From: JBDTMC01 sp039934475
Lineage (GTDB): Bacteria; Acidobacteriota; Terriglobia; Bryobacterales; Bryobacteraceae
Assembly (NCBI GenBank): GCA_039934475.1
Contig: JBDTMC010000376.1
Span: forward strand, 1 to 7,730
Length of the DNA stretch: 7,730 nt
Direction: 5' to 3'
Below, in pieces: positions 1 to 5,903 of the stretch (positions are counted from its first letter, which is position 1; the number at the start of each line of letters is the position of its first letter). The notes under the pieces were generated by a model. The model was not told where the DNA came from and did no database searches. It saw only the letters and a program-made list of their open reading frames with translations. The translations under genes and the position numbers were made by a program.

Positions 1-1
1 T

Positions 2-697
2 GGTGGCTCCTGGGCACTTTGGGAAACACTGACGCAAACGCACCCGGAGTTCGGGCGACCCTCGGCTTTCCACAGCAATGTGAATGACTCGAAGTGGCTG
101 TCGTTTACGACGACGCTGCACGACTCCGCCTTCTTCGACCTCATGGAGAACTTCACCGGGAACAAGGCGGGTACGGGCGGCCTGGTCACGCTCACTGACT
201 CAAACTGGTTGATGTCTATAGTGCTGGCGCACCAGCCTCACTTCATCAATCAACCGGTGAACGTCCAGGTCTTCTGGGGCTATGGCCTCTTCCCTGACCA
301 GAAGGGTAACTACGTGCCTAAGAAGATGTCCGAGTGCACGGGTGCCGACATAATGGTAGAGCTCTGCGGACATCTGCGCTTCGACGACCATCTGTCCCAC
401 ATCCTTGAAACATCCAACTGCATTCCCTGTATGATGCCCTTCATCACCAGCCAATTTATGCCCAGACTGATGGGCGACCGTCCGTTGGTGCGGCCCACGG
501 GAACAACGAATCTCGCGTTTATAGGACAGTTCTGCGAAATTCCCAAGGAAGTGGTTTTTACGGTCGAGTATTCTGTGCGATCGGCACAAACCGCCGTATT
601 TTCGCTGCTGGACCTAAAGAAAGATGTCTCTCCCATCTACCAGGGCGAGCACGATATTGGGGTCCTGCTCGATTCATTGAAGACCATGAGCCACTAG
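2..697 (+). CDS. ohyA: Oleate hydratase, C-terminal part (5' end outside window)
   Basis: FAD-dependent fatty acid hydratase (myosin-cross-reactive antigen family) that adds water to the cis-9 double bond of oleate to give 10-hydroxystearate; cytosolic or membrane-peripheral. The frame is open to the left edge, so the gene begins upstream. A GTG at base 80 is an internal valine, because the codons before it already read as family sequence (GGSWALWETL, then HPEFG). Family-typical stretches are SWALWE near the edge, TGTTNLAFIGQFCEIP (about bases 497-544) and VFTVEYSVRSAQTAVF (about bases 554-601), the conserved end of the enzyme. About 231 residues are visible of a usual 550-650, so the nucleotide-binding N-terminus and the catalytic acid cannot be checked. 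It ends with TAG three bases before the STAS gene, suggesting cotranscription. The assignment rests on recognised sequence and is strong. Confidence 0.93.
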   Translation, partial: GGSWALWETLTQTHPEFGRPSAFHSNVNDSKWLSFTTTLHDSAFFDLMENFTGNKAGTGGLVTLTDSNWLMSIVLAHQPHFINQPVNVQVFWGYGLFPDQKGNYVPKKMSECTGADIMVELCGHLRFDDHLSHILETSNCIPCMMPFITSQFMPRLMGDRPLVRPTGTTNLAFIGQFCEIPKEVVFTVEYSVRSAQTAVFSLLDLKKDVSPIYQGEHDIGVLLDSLKTMSH

Positions 698-700
698 ACG

Positions 701-1120
701 ATGAGCCTGAGGATTGAAGAACGGGACGTACAAGGGATCGCGATTCTCGATCTCGAGGGGCCACTCACTCTTGGCGACGCAGAGGTAGCCCTGCGCGACA
801 AGCTGTCGGCGCTCCATCAGGCGGGCACAGTGAATATCGCGCTAAATTTTAAGCACGTCACTCACCTCGACAGCGCTGCCCTGGGAATGTTGGTCTACGG
901 CATGGCAAAGTTGCGCAAGGCCGGGGGCAACCTCGCGCTGTTCAACGTGAACGAAAGCCACCTTGAGTTGTTGCTGCTGACCAAACTGGCCCTTGCCTTC
1001 GCTCCCCTTCAAGACGAGCAGGATGCGGTCAACAGCTTCTTCCCGGATCGGGCAGTAAAGCACTTCGACGTACTCGCCTTCGTCCAGGAGGAAGAAACCT
1101 CGAACGGTCCCGCTGATTGA
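701..1120 (+). CDS. STAS-domain protein, anti-sigma factor antagonist-like
   Basis: A 139-residue single-domain protein of the SpoIIAA/STAS type, which normally acts in the cytosol as a phosphorylation-controlled binding partner of an anti-sigma kinase. Residues 1-110 fit the fold: an early beta hairpin (VQGIAILDLEGPLTLGDA, residues 10-27), then the phospho-acceptor loop THLDSAALG with Ser58, then a helix and strand (KAGGNLALFNV, residues 73-83). The loop reads DSAALG where DSSGLG or DSAGLG is usual, so one glycine is replaced by alanine. A tail of about 27 residues (113-139) follows the domain. The ATG is three bases after the oleate hydratase stop and has no clear Shine-Dalgarno sequence, so translation is probably coupled. 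No kinase or phosphatase partner is encoded here, so the target is unknown; it could equally be a structural or lipid-sensing STAS protein. Confidence 0.85.
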   Translation: MSLRIEERDVQGIAILDLEGPLTLGDAEVALRDKLSALHQAGTVNIALNFKHVTHLDSAALGMLVYGMAKLRKAGGNLALFNVNESHLELLLLTKLALAFAPLQDEQDAVNSFFPDRAVKHFDVLAFVQEEETSNGPAD

Positions 1121-1129
1121 TCGCCATAT

Positions 1130-1133
1130 GGAG
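1130..1133 (+). promoter_or_regulatory. Shine-Dalgarno GGAG that decides the macA-like start
   Basis: GGAG lies six bases before the ATG at 1140, the ideal spacing. It overlaps the alternative ATG at 1128, which has no such sequence in front of it. The start at 1140 is therefore preferred, four residues shorter than the longest reading. Confidence 0.6.
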
Positions 1134-1139
1134 TTACAA

Positions 1140-2579
1140 ATGCCCTTGACTAACCAAGCGGAGCCTAGCCGCCCCTCAATGCTCCGGACGATGATGCAGA
1201 GGAAAAGCGTACTCATCGCCGCCGTCGCTGTCTGTGTGATCGCGGGACTGGGAACCTGGGCCGTGCTTAACAGCCAGACCGGAGTTCAATACCGCACCTC
1301 GCAGGTCGAACAGGGCGACCTCAACATCACCATCTCAGCCACCGGCAACCCTAACGCCGTCGTAACCGTACAGGTCGGCTCGCAAGTATCTGGCATCGTC
1401 ATGGCGCTCTACGCGGACTTCAACACCAAAGTGACCAAAGGCCAACTGATTGCCCGCATCGACCCGGCATCGTTCCAGGCGAGGGTCGATCAGGCCCAGG
1501 CCAACCTCGACGGGTCGCGCGCGGCCACCGCCAATTCCGAAGCCGAAGTCCAGAAGGCGCAAGCGGGAATTCAGGCCTCGCTGGCTTCCCTTTCCGCCGC
1601 CAAGGCAAATGTGATCAAGGCGCAGGTTACCGCTGAGGATGACAAGGCCAAAGCCGGCCGGCGTGTCCAACTCGCCCTCGAGGGTGTGATCTCCAAAGAG
1701 GACCTTGACACCGCGCAGGCAACTTACAAAACGTCCCTTGCCGATCAGGATGCTATCGTCGCCCAGCAGCGTGCCTCTGAGGACAACGTGAAGGTGGCGC
1801 AGGCTGAGCTGAAGGTTGCCAGAACACAACTTACTGCCAGTCAGGCACAGGCAAAGCAGTTTATGGCGGCGCTGCGCCTCGCGCAGATCGACCTCGACTA
1901 TACCTACATCAAGGCGCCCGCGGACGGCATCGTGGTCGCACGGCGCGTAGACGTAGGCCAGACGGTGGCAGCCAGCTTGGCCGCCCCCACCTTATTTGAA
2001 ATCGCCCAGGACCTGACCAAGATGCAGGTCGACACAAACGTATCGGAGGCAGATGTAGGCCGGGTGCGCGTCGGCCAACCGGCGACGTTTACGGTGGATG
2101 CTTATCCCAAGCAGATATTCCGCGGAACGGTAACTTCCATTCGAAAGGCTCCCATCAACGTGCAAAATGTGATCACCTACGATGCCGTTGTCGGCGTTGC
2201 GAATCCCGACTTGAAGCTCTTCCCGGGCATGACCGCCAACGTGAAGATCCTCGTGAATCAACGGCCCGGGGTACTGAAGATCGTCAATGGGGCGCTGCGC
2301 TATCACCCGGCGTCCGAGAAACTCCCGGCCGCCTCGGTATCCAAGGGCGGCCGCAGGAGCGCGCCGGAACAGGCGGCATGGCTGCTCCAAGACAACAACA
2401 AGGCGCAACGCGTCGTGGTCACAACGGGAGAGACCGATGGCTCTTATACAGAGATCACCGGAGGCAACTTAAAAGAAGGTGACCGTGTAATTCTGGCCGC
2501 TCTCACCAAGACAGCCACCGCCAGTAGCGCGCCCGCTGCGCAAAATACCAGCAAGAGCGGCCGTGGGCCGGGATTCTAA
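1140..2579 (+). CDS. macA: MacA/HlyD-type periplasmic adaptor subunit of an ABC efflux pump
   Basis: Membrane fusion protein linking an inner-membrane ABC transporter to an outer-membrane channel. Numbered from M1 at 1140 (479 residues): cytosolic N-terminus 1-22; one membrane anchor about 23-42; first half of the lipoyl-like domain about 74-108 (VQVGSQVSGIV, GQLIARIDP); a long Ala/Gln/Lys-rich coiled-coil hairpin about 112-250; second lipoyl half 252-288 (DYTYIKAPADGIVVARRVDVGQ); beta-barrel about 290-372 (VGQPATF, LFPGMTANVKI); membrane-proximal domain about 376-455; and a low-complexity Ala/Ser tail. E. coli MacA is about 371 residues; the extra length is mainly in the hairpin, an inserted loop near 389-412 and the tail. 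The ATPase and permease genes follow at once. The substrate cannot be told from sequence. The symbol reflects family resemblance only. An ATG at 1128 is the alternative start. Confidence 0.9.
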   Translation: MPLTNQAEPSRPSMLRTMMQRKSVLIAAVAVCVIAGLGTWAVLNSQTGVQYRTSQVEQGDLNITISATGNPNAVVTVQVGSQVSGIVMALYADFNTKVTKGQLIARIDPASFQARVDQAQANLDGSRAATANSEAEVQKAQAGIQASLASLSAAKANVIKAQVTAEDDKAKAGRRVQLALEGVISKEDLDTAQATYKTSLADQDAIVAQQRASEDNVKVAQAELKVARTQLTASQAQAKQFMAALRLAQIDLDYTYIKAPADGIVVARRVDVGQTVAASLAAPTLFEIAQDLTKMQVDTNVSEADVGRVRVGQPATFTVDAYPKQIFRGTVTSIRKAPINVQNVITYDAVVGVANPDLKLFPGMTANVKILVNQRPGVLKIVNGALRYHPASEKLPAASVSKGGRRSAPEQAAWLLQDNNKAQRVVVTTGETDGSYTEITGGNLKEGDRVILAALTKTATASSAPAAQNTSKSGRGPGF

Positions 2580-2587
2580 AGGTCTTC

Positions 2588-3343
2588 ATGCCAGCCGTGA
2601 TTTCAATTCAGGATCTCGTCAAGGATTACAAAGTTGGGGAGATCCCGGTCCACGTGCTGAAAGGTATCTCCTTTGAGATTGAACGGGGCGACTTCGTGTC
2701 CATCATGGGCCCCTCGGGATCTGGCAAATCCACGCTCATGAATATTCTCGGCTGCCTCGACAAGCCGACTTCCGGCGTTTACAAGCTGGACGACGTCAGC
2801 GTCGGCGGATTGAATCGCGATCAACTGGCGGAAATCCGCAACAGGAAGATCGGATTCGTGTTCCAGCAGTTCAACCTGCTGGCCCGCACCAGCGCCGTCG
2901 AGAACGTCGAACTGCCCTTGATGTACACCGACGTCTCCAGCCAGGATCGCCATGACAGAGCCATGAAGGCGCTCCACGCCGTCGGATTGGAAGGCCGGGA
3001 GGAGCATCAACCGAGCCAGCTTTCGGGAGGTCAGCAGCAACGCGTCGCCATCGCCCGGTCCATGGTGAACGATCCGCACATCATTCTGGCCGACGAACCC
3101 ACCGGAGCCCTCGATTCAAGGACCAGCATTGAGGTCATGGCGATCTTCCAAAAGCTGAACCGCAAAGACGGGATCACCATGATCGTAGTGACGCACGATC
3201 CCGACGTCGCGGCGTACGCCAATCGAAGCCTCCACTTTAAGGACGGCAAATTACAGCTCGACGAACGAATTGAGCATCCCAGCGACGCGCAGAAGGATCT
3301 GCAGATGCTTCCTCCGGAAGAACCCGAAGAGGTGGCGGCATGA
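2588..3343 (+). CDS. MacB/LolD-type ABC transporter ATP-binding protein
   Basis: The 251-residue nucleotide-binding subunit that powers the pump from the cytosolic side. All ATPase motifs are intact: Walker A GPSGSGKST (41-49), Q-loop VFQQFNLL (91-98), signature LSGGQQQ (145-151), Walker B IILADEPTGALD (165-176) and H-loop VTHD (201-204). The Q-loop and the LADEPTGALD form are typical of the MacB/LolD/FtsE group (type VII ABC systems). About 25 acidic residues follow the usual end of the domain (PSDAQKDLQMLPPEEPEEVAA). AAAGG five bases before the ATG is a good ribosome binding site, and it overlaps the stop of the adaptor gene. The last four bases, ATGA, overlap the permease start, so the two are translationally coupled. 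E. coli MacB carries this domain and the permease on one chain; here they are separate genes. Confidence 0.95.
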   Translation: MPAVISIQDLVKDYKVGEIPVHVLKGISFEIERGDFVSIMGPSGSGKSTLMNILGCLDKPTSGVYKLDDVSVGGLNRDQLAEIRNRKIGFVFQQFNLLARTSAVENVELPLMYTDVSSQDRHDRAMKALHAVGLEGREEHQPSQLSGGQQQRVAIARSMVNDPHIILADEPTGALDSRTSIEVMAIFQKLNRKDGITMIVVTHDPDVAAYANRSLHFKDGKLQLDERIEHPSDAQKDLQMLPPEEPEEVAA

Positions 3344-4575
3344 AGAAAATTGTCTCCAGCATCCGCATTGCCTTGCGTGCGCTGAAGGTCAACCGGATGC
3401 GCTCCGCTCTCACGATGCTTGGCATCATCATCGGCGTGGCCGCAGTCATCGCCATGGTCGCGGTCGGCTCCGGCGCAACGGCACGCATTCAGGATCAGAT
3501 TCAGAGCATCGGAAGCAACCTCATCATCGTGCTGCCGGGTAGCATTAGCAGTAACGGTGTCCGTCTCGGCTCCGGCGCCGTCGTCACTCTCAGCGAAGAC
3601 GACGCTAAAGCAATCGCCACGGAGTGCCCTTCGGTGGCATCGGTCGCTCCCACTGTGCGCGGCGGCGTACAAGTCGTCTACGGCAACAACAACTGGGCCA
3701 CCACAGCCCAAGGCGTAACGCCGGACTACATGACGATTCGCGACTCCACCATGATGTTAGGCCAGTTCTTCACTGATCAGGACGTGGACTCCGCCGCCAA
3801 AGTGGCAGTGTTAGGCCAGACCGTGGCACGCAATCTGTTCGGCGATAGCGACCCGACGTCGCAGGCCATCATCATTAAAAATGTGCCGTTCACCGTGGCC
3901 GGCGTTCTGACACCGAAAGGCCAGTCTCCTTCGGGACAGGATCAGGACGACGTCATCCTCCTGCCAATCTCCACAGCGAAACAAAAGGTGCTCGGAGCCA
4001 ACAAAGCAAACGCCAAAGCGGTTGGCAGTTTGATGGTGCAAGCAATCTCGCCGCAGGCCATGGATTCAGCGCTGCAGGAGATTGAGGCCCTACTCCGCGA
4101 ACGCCACCGCATTCTCCCCGGTCTGGACGCTGACTTCACTATCCGCAATCTCACTGAAGTCTTCGCTGCCCAGGAGACTTCCGCGCGTGTCATGTCGATC
4201 CTGCTCGGCGCCATCGCCTCTGTCTCGTTAATCGTCGGCGGTATAGGAATCATGAACATCATGCTGGTATCGGTGACCGAGCGAACTCGCGAGATCGGCC
4301 TGCGGCTAGCCGTTGGCGCGAAGACCCGCGACATCCTCTCCCAGTTCCTGGTGGAAGCCGTGACGCTCTCCCTCCTCGGTGGGTTCATTGGGATTCTGGT
4401 TGGCCTCGCGTCTTCCTATCTGATCTCCTACTTCGCTCAGTGGTCCACTGTCGTCAGCCCGATGTCAATCGCCTTGGCGTTTGTCTTCTCCGCGCTCGTA
4501 GGAGTGTTCTTTGGATACTACCCGGCGCGGAAGGCAGCGTACTTTGATCCGATTGAAGCACTACGCTACGAATAG
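3340..4575 (+). CDS. MacB/FtsX-type ABC transporter permease
   Basis: Inner-membrane subunit of 411 residues with the four-helix MacB plan. Transmembrane helix 1 is about 22-42 (SALTMLGIIIGVAAVIAMVA). A large periplasmic MacB-type core domain spans about 43-283. Helices 2-4 are about 284-311, 338-364 and 373-394. Family marks are the N-terminal ALRALKVNRMRSALTMLGIIIGVAA region, the GIGIMNIMLVSVTERTREIGLRLAVGA segment (301-327), whose coupling-helix part meets the ATPase, and the end YYPARKAAYFDPIEALRYE (393-411). Length is normal for a stand-alone permease. It starts in the ATGA overlap with the ATPase gene. With the adaptor it should work by periplasmic mechanotransmission, passing an amphiphile, peptide or drug to an outer-membrane duct encoded elsewhere. 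The substrate is unknown. Confidence 0.95.
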   Translation: MKKIVSSIRIALRALKVNRMRSALTMLGIIIGVAAVIAMVAVGSGATARIQDQIQSIGSNLIIVLPGSISSNGVRLGSGAVVTLSEDDAKAIATECPSVASVAPTVRGGVQVVYGNNNWATTAQGVTPDYMTIRDSTMMLGQFFTDQDVDSAAKVAVLGQTVARNLFGDSDPTSQAIIIKNVPFTVAGVLTPKGQSPSGQDQDDVILLPISTAKQKVLGANKANAKAVGSLMVQAISPQAMDSALQEIEALLRERHRILPGLDADFTIRNLTEVFAAQETSARVMSILLGAIASVSLIVGGIGIMNIMLVSVTERTREIGLRLAVGAKTRDILSQFLVEAVTLSLLGGFIGILVGLASSYLISYFAQWSTVVSPMSIALAFVFSALVGVFFGYYPARKAAYFDPIEALRYE

Positions 4576-4578
4576 AGT

Positions 4579-5274
4579 ATGATCGCAGCGCGCAAGGAAC
4601 AGCACCGCATCGATCGCATCGGCTGGTTAAGAGCCGCGGTCTTGGGGGCCAACGACGGCATCCTCTCGACGGCAAGCCTCGTGCTCGGCGTCGCCGCCGC
4701 GCATGGGAGTCATGCCAGTGTGTTGACCGCGGCCATCGCCGGCCTCGTCGCCGGATCGATGTCAATGGCCGCCGGCGAATATGTTTCTGTGCATTCACAA
4801 GCCGACACCGAAACAGCGGAGCTTAAGCAGGAGCGCGAGGAGATTAAGGCGGACAAGCGGAGCGAAGAAGAAGAACTCGCAGAGATTTACGTCGGCCGGG
4901 GGCTCGATCCGTCACTCGCAAAACAGGTTGCCCAGCAGCTGATGGCGCATGACGCCCTTGGCGCACACGCCCGAGACGAACTGGGCATATCCGACACGAT
5001 GGCTGCGCGCCCCATTCAGGCCGCCCTCGCCTCTGCTGCCAGTTTCGCCGTCGGGGCAGCCATGCCTCTCCTCGTTACTGCCGTTGCTCCAACAACAGGA
5101 CTGATCCCTCTTGTGGCTGCTACTTCCCTTGTCTTCCTCGCTCTTCTAGGCGGCTTGGCGGCACACGCGGGTGGCGCCGGCATAGTCGCTGGCGCTGCCC
5201 GCGTTACGTTCTGGGGGGCTCTCGCAATGGGAGTTACCGCCGGTGTCGGCGCCCTCTTTGGAACAGTCGCCTGA
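4579..5274 (+). CDS. VIT1/CCC1-family transporter, probable Fe2+/Mn2+
   Basis: A 231-residue integral membrane protein of the vacuolar iron transporter family, which moves Fe2+ or Mn2+ out of the cytosol, usually against protons. Recognised sequence: GANDGILSTASLVLGVAAA (23-41) in helix 1 with the conserved Asp25; GSMSMAAGEYVSVHSQADTE (59-78) in helix 2 with Met61, Met63 and Glu67; then a Glu-rich cytosolic helical segment (78-105, about ten glutamates) matching the metal-binding domain of the family; then three more helices at about 147-169, 173-195 and 205-229. No N-terminal ferritin-like domain is present, unlike MbfA-type proteins. The ATG is three bases after the permease stop with only a weak GAG before it, suggesting coupling as the last gene of the operon. 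The family call is firm; which metal is moved is inferred. Confidence 0.92.
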   Translation: MIAARKEQHRIDRIGWLRAAVLGANDGILSTASLVLGVAAAHGSHASVLTAAIAGLVAGSMSMAAGEYVSVHSQADTETAELKQEREEIKADKRSEEEELAEIYVGRGLDPSLAKQVAQQLMAHDALGAHARDELGISDTMAARPIQAALASAASFAVGAAMPLLVTAVAPTTGLIPLVAATSLVFLALLGGLAAHAGGAGIVAGAARVTFWGALAMGVTAGVGALFGTVA

Positions 5275-5282
5275 ACCGGCAA

Positions 5283-5816
5283 CTAATCCTTGTCAACTAA
5301 AAGGTTGTTCTTGACCGAAAACACGCCGGACACGCCATTCGCCTGGATGCCCGCGATGTTCTTGTCGGCCTCACGGGCCACCGCACCCTCTAGCGCCACA
5401 TTTCCGTTCTTCACGATGATGTGAATCGGCGGTACCGCCCGCAGAGAGTACATCTGCAGCGCGGATTGTCCATAAATCGCCCGGTACACAGCACGCCGCA
5501 GCCGGTCGTCGTTGGGTGATGTGGGCAGTACCTCAATCTCGTTCTTTATCTGATCGATGCCTTCAATGCCCTTCACACTCCGTTCGGCGTCGGTCTTTAG
5601 GGTGGGCCGCGTCACCTGTCCCACCAACGTCACCACATCCCCTTCTACCTTGTACGCCAGGTTATCGAAAACCCCGTAATAAGGAAGCATCACCAGTTCA
5701 TGACGAATTTCCTTGATTAACCGCTGCCGTGACTTTTCCGTCCCCTGTCCCTGCGCCGATAGCAAAGAGGACAGCCCGAGGACTACCGTCGCCAACATGA
5801 TCATGAGTTTTTTCAA
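5283..5816 (-). CDS. Exported protein with two BON domains
   Basis: A 177-residue periplasmic protein. From the TTG start it has a lysine-rich N-terminus and a hydrophobic stretch (3-19), ending in a likely signal peptidase I site near SAQ (20-22). Two BON domains follow, about 30-97 (LAYKVEGDVVTLVGQVTRP, then VKGIEGIDQIKNEIEV) and 103-174 (IHIIVKNGNVALEGAVAREADK, then GVSGVFSVKNNLLV). BON domains, as in OsmY and secretins, are thought to bind phospholipid membranes and often appear in envelope-stress proteins. The TTG is chosen because GGAGGT lies six bases before it and a signal peptide starts there. Longer in-frame readings to base 6023 would run antisense through the sigma gene and bury the signal peptide. 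Its stop (TAG) is eight bases from the VIT stop, convergent. The exact role is unknown. Confidence 0.88.
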   Translation of the reverse strand: MKKLMIMLATVVLGLSSLLSAQGQGTEKSRQRLIKEIRHELVMLPYYGVFDNLAYKVEGDVVTLVGQVTRPTLKTDAERSVKGIEGIDQIKNEIEVLPTSPNDDRLRRAVYRAIYGQSALQMYSLRAVPPIHIIVKNGNVALEGAVAREADKNIAGIQANGVSGVFSVKNNLLVDKD

Positions 5817-5821
5817 CTTGC

Positions 5822-5827
5822 ACCTCC
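5822..5827 (-). promoter_or_regulatory. Strong Shine-Dalgarno GGAGGT fixing a TTG start
   Basis: On the - strand GGAGGT is followed by six bases and then TTG AAA AAA CTC ATG. The next ATG downstream is 17 bases away from it, too far for good use. The site therefore supports TTG as the start of the BON-protein gene. Confidence 0.75.
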
Positions 5828-5836
5828 GATTCTTAG

Positions 5837-5865
5837 ATGCTACAACCGCCAAAACATTTTGGGAA
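5837..5865 (-). promoter_or_regulatory. Candidate sigma70-type promoter of the BON gene
   Basis: Read on the - strand, TTCCCA (bases 5865-5860) and TAGCAT (5842-5837) are separated by exactly 17 bases and each matches the housekeeping consensus at four of six positions. A start site about seven bases on would leave a leader of roughly 10-20 bases that holds the Shine-Dalgarno sequence. This is a by-eye match of moderate quality; it has not been scored against background. Confidence 0.35.
5849..5862. repeat. Perfect 6-2-6 palindrome in the divergent spacer, operator-like
   Basis: CCAAAA-CA-TTTTGG is a perfect inverted repeat in the 87-base spacer between the divergent BON and sigma genes. It fills most of the spacer between the candidate -10 and -35 boxes of the BON promoter and touches the GGAAC element facing the sigma gene. 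A dimeric repressor bound here could affect both directions. There is no T-run, so a terminator is unlikely. No regulator is identified. Confidence 0.4.
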
Positions 5866-5890
5866 CTTTCTCGCCGCCTCCCTGGAATAC
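5862..5890 (+). promoter_or_regulatory. Candidate ECF-type promoter of the sigma gene
   Basis: GGAACTT (5862-5868) matches the classic -35 element of group IV (ECF) sigma factors. Sixteen bases further lies GAATAC (5885-5890) at -10 distance. Autoregulation through such an element is common for ECF genes. The predicted start site, roughly 5896-5900, would be only a few bases before the ATG at 5904, giving a very short or nearly leaderless message, which fits the lack of a good Shine-Dalgarno sequence there. The -10 match is weak, so this is a proposal. Confidence 0.4.
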
Positions 5891-5903
5891 AGTGTAGAAG
5901 CGG

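Noticed and set aside
80..697. GTG at base 80 as the true start of a 205-residue protein
   Set aside because: The same frame is open to base 2 and the 26 codons before the GTG already match oleate hydratase, so this is an internal codon of a gene cut by the window edge.
1335..1829. Antisense reading frame of 164 codons inside the adaptor gene
   Set aside because: It lies wholly opposite a well-recognised coding region, has no ribosome site or recognisable domain, and is expected by chance in GC-rich DNA.
1470..1890. Repetitive AQA/ASxA pattern in the adaptor as a DNA repeat array
   Set aside because: Only the amino acid composition repeats, as in a coiled coil; the DNA has no regular repeat unit.
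3031..3711. Antisense reading frame of 226 codons across the ATPase-permease junction
   Set aside because: Long but low-complexity (Asp, Ala, Gly, Ser and His rich), no family resemblance, and it covers two certain genes on the other strand.
5239..5280. GCCGGT / ACCGGC inverted repeat around the VIT stop as a terminator
   Set aside because: Only six pairs with a loop of about 30 bases and no T-run; it does not extend in either direction.
5288..5320. Weak repeats GTCAA/TTGAC and CAAC/GTTG near the convergent gene ends as a bidirectional terminator
   Set aside because: Arms are four or five bases and lie within the BON coding sequence; not enough to call.
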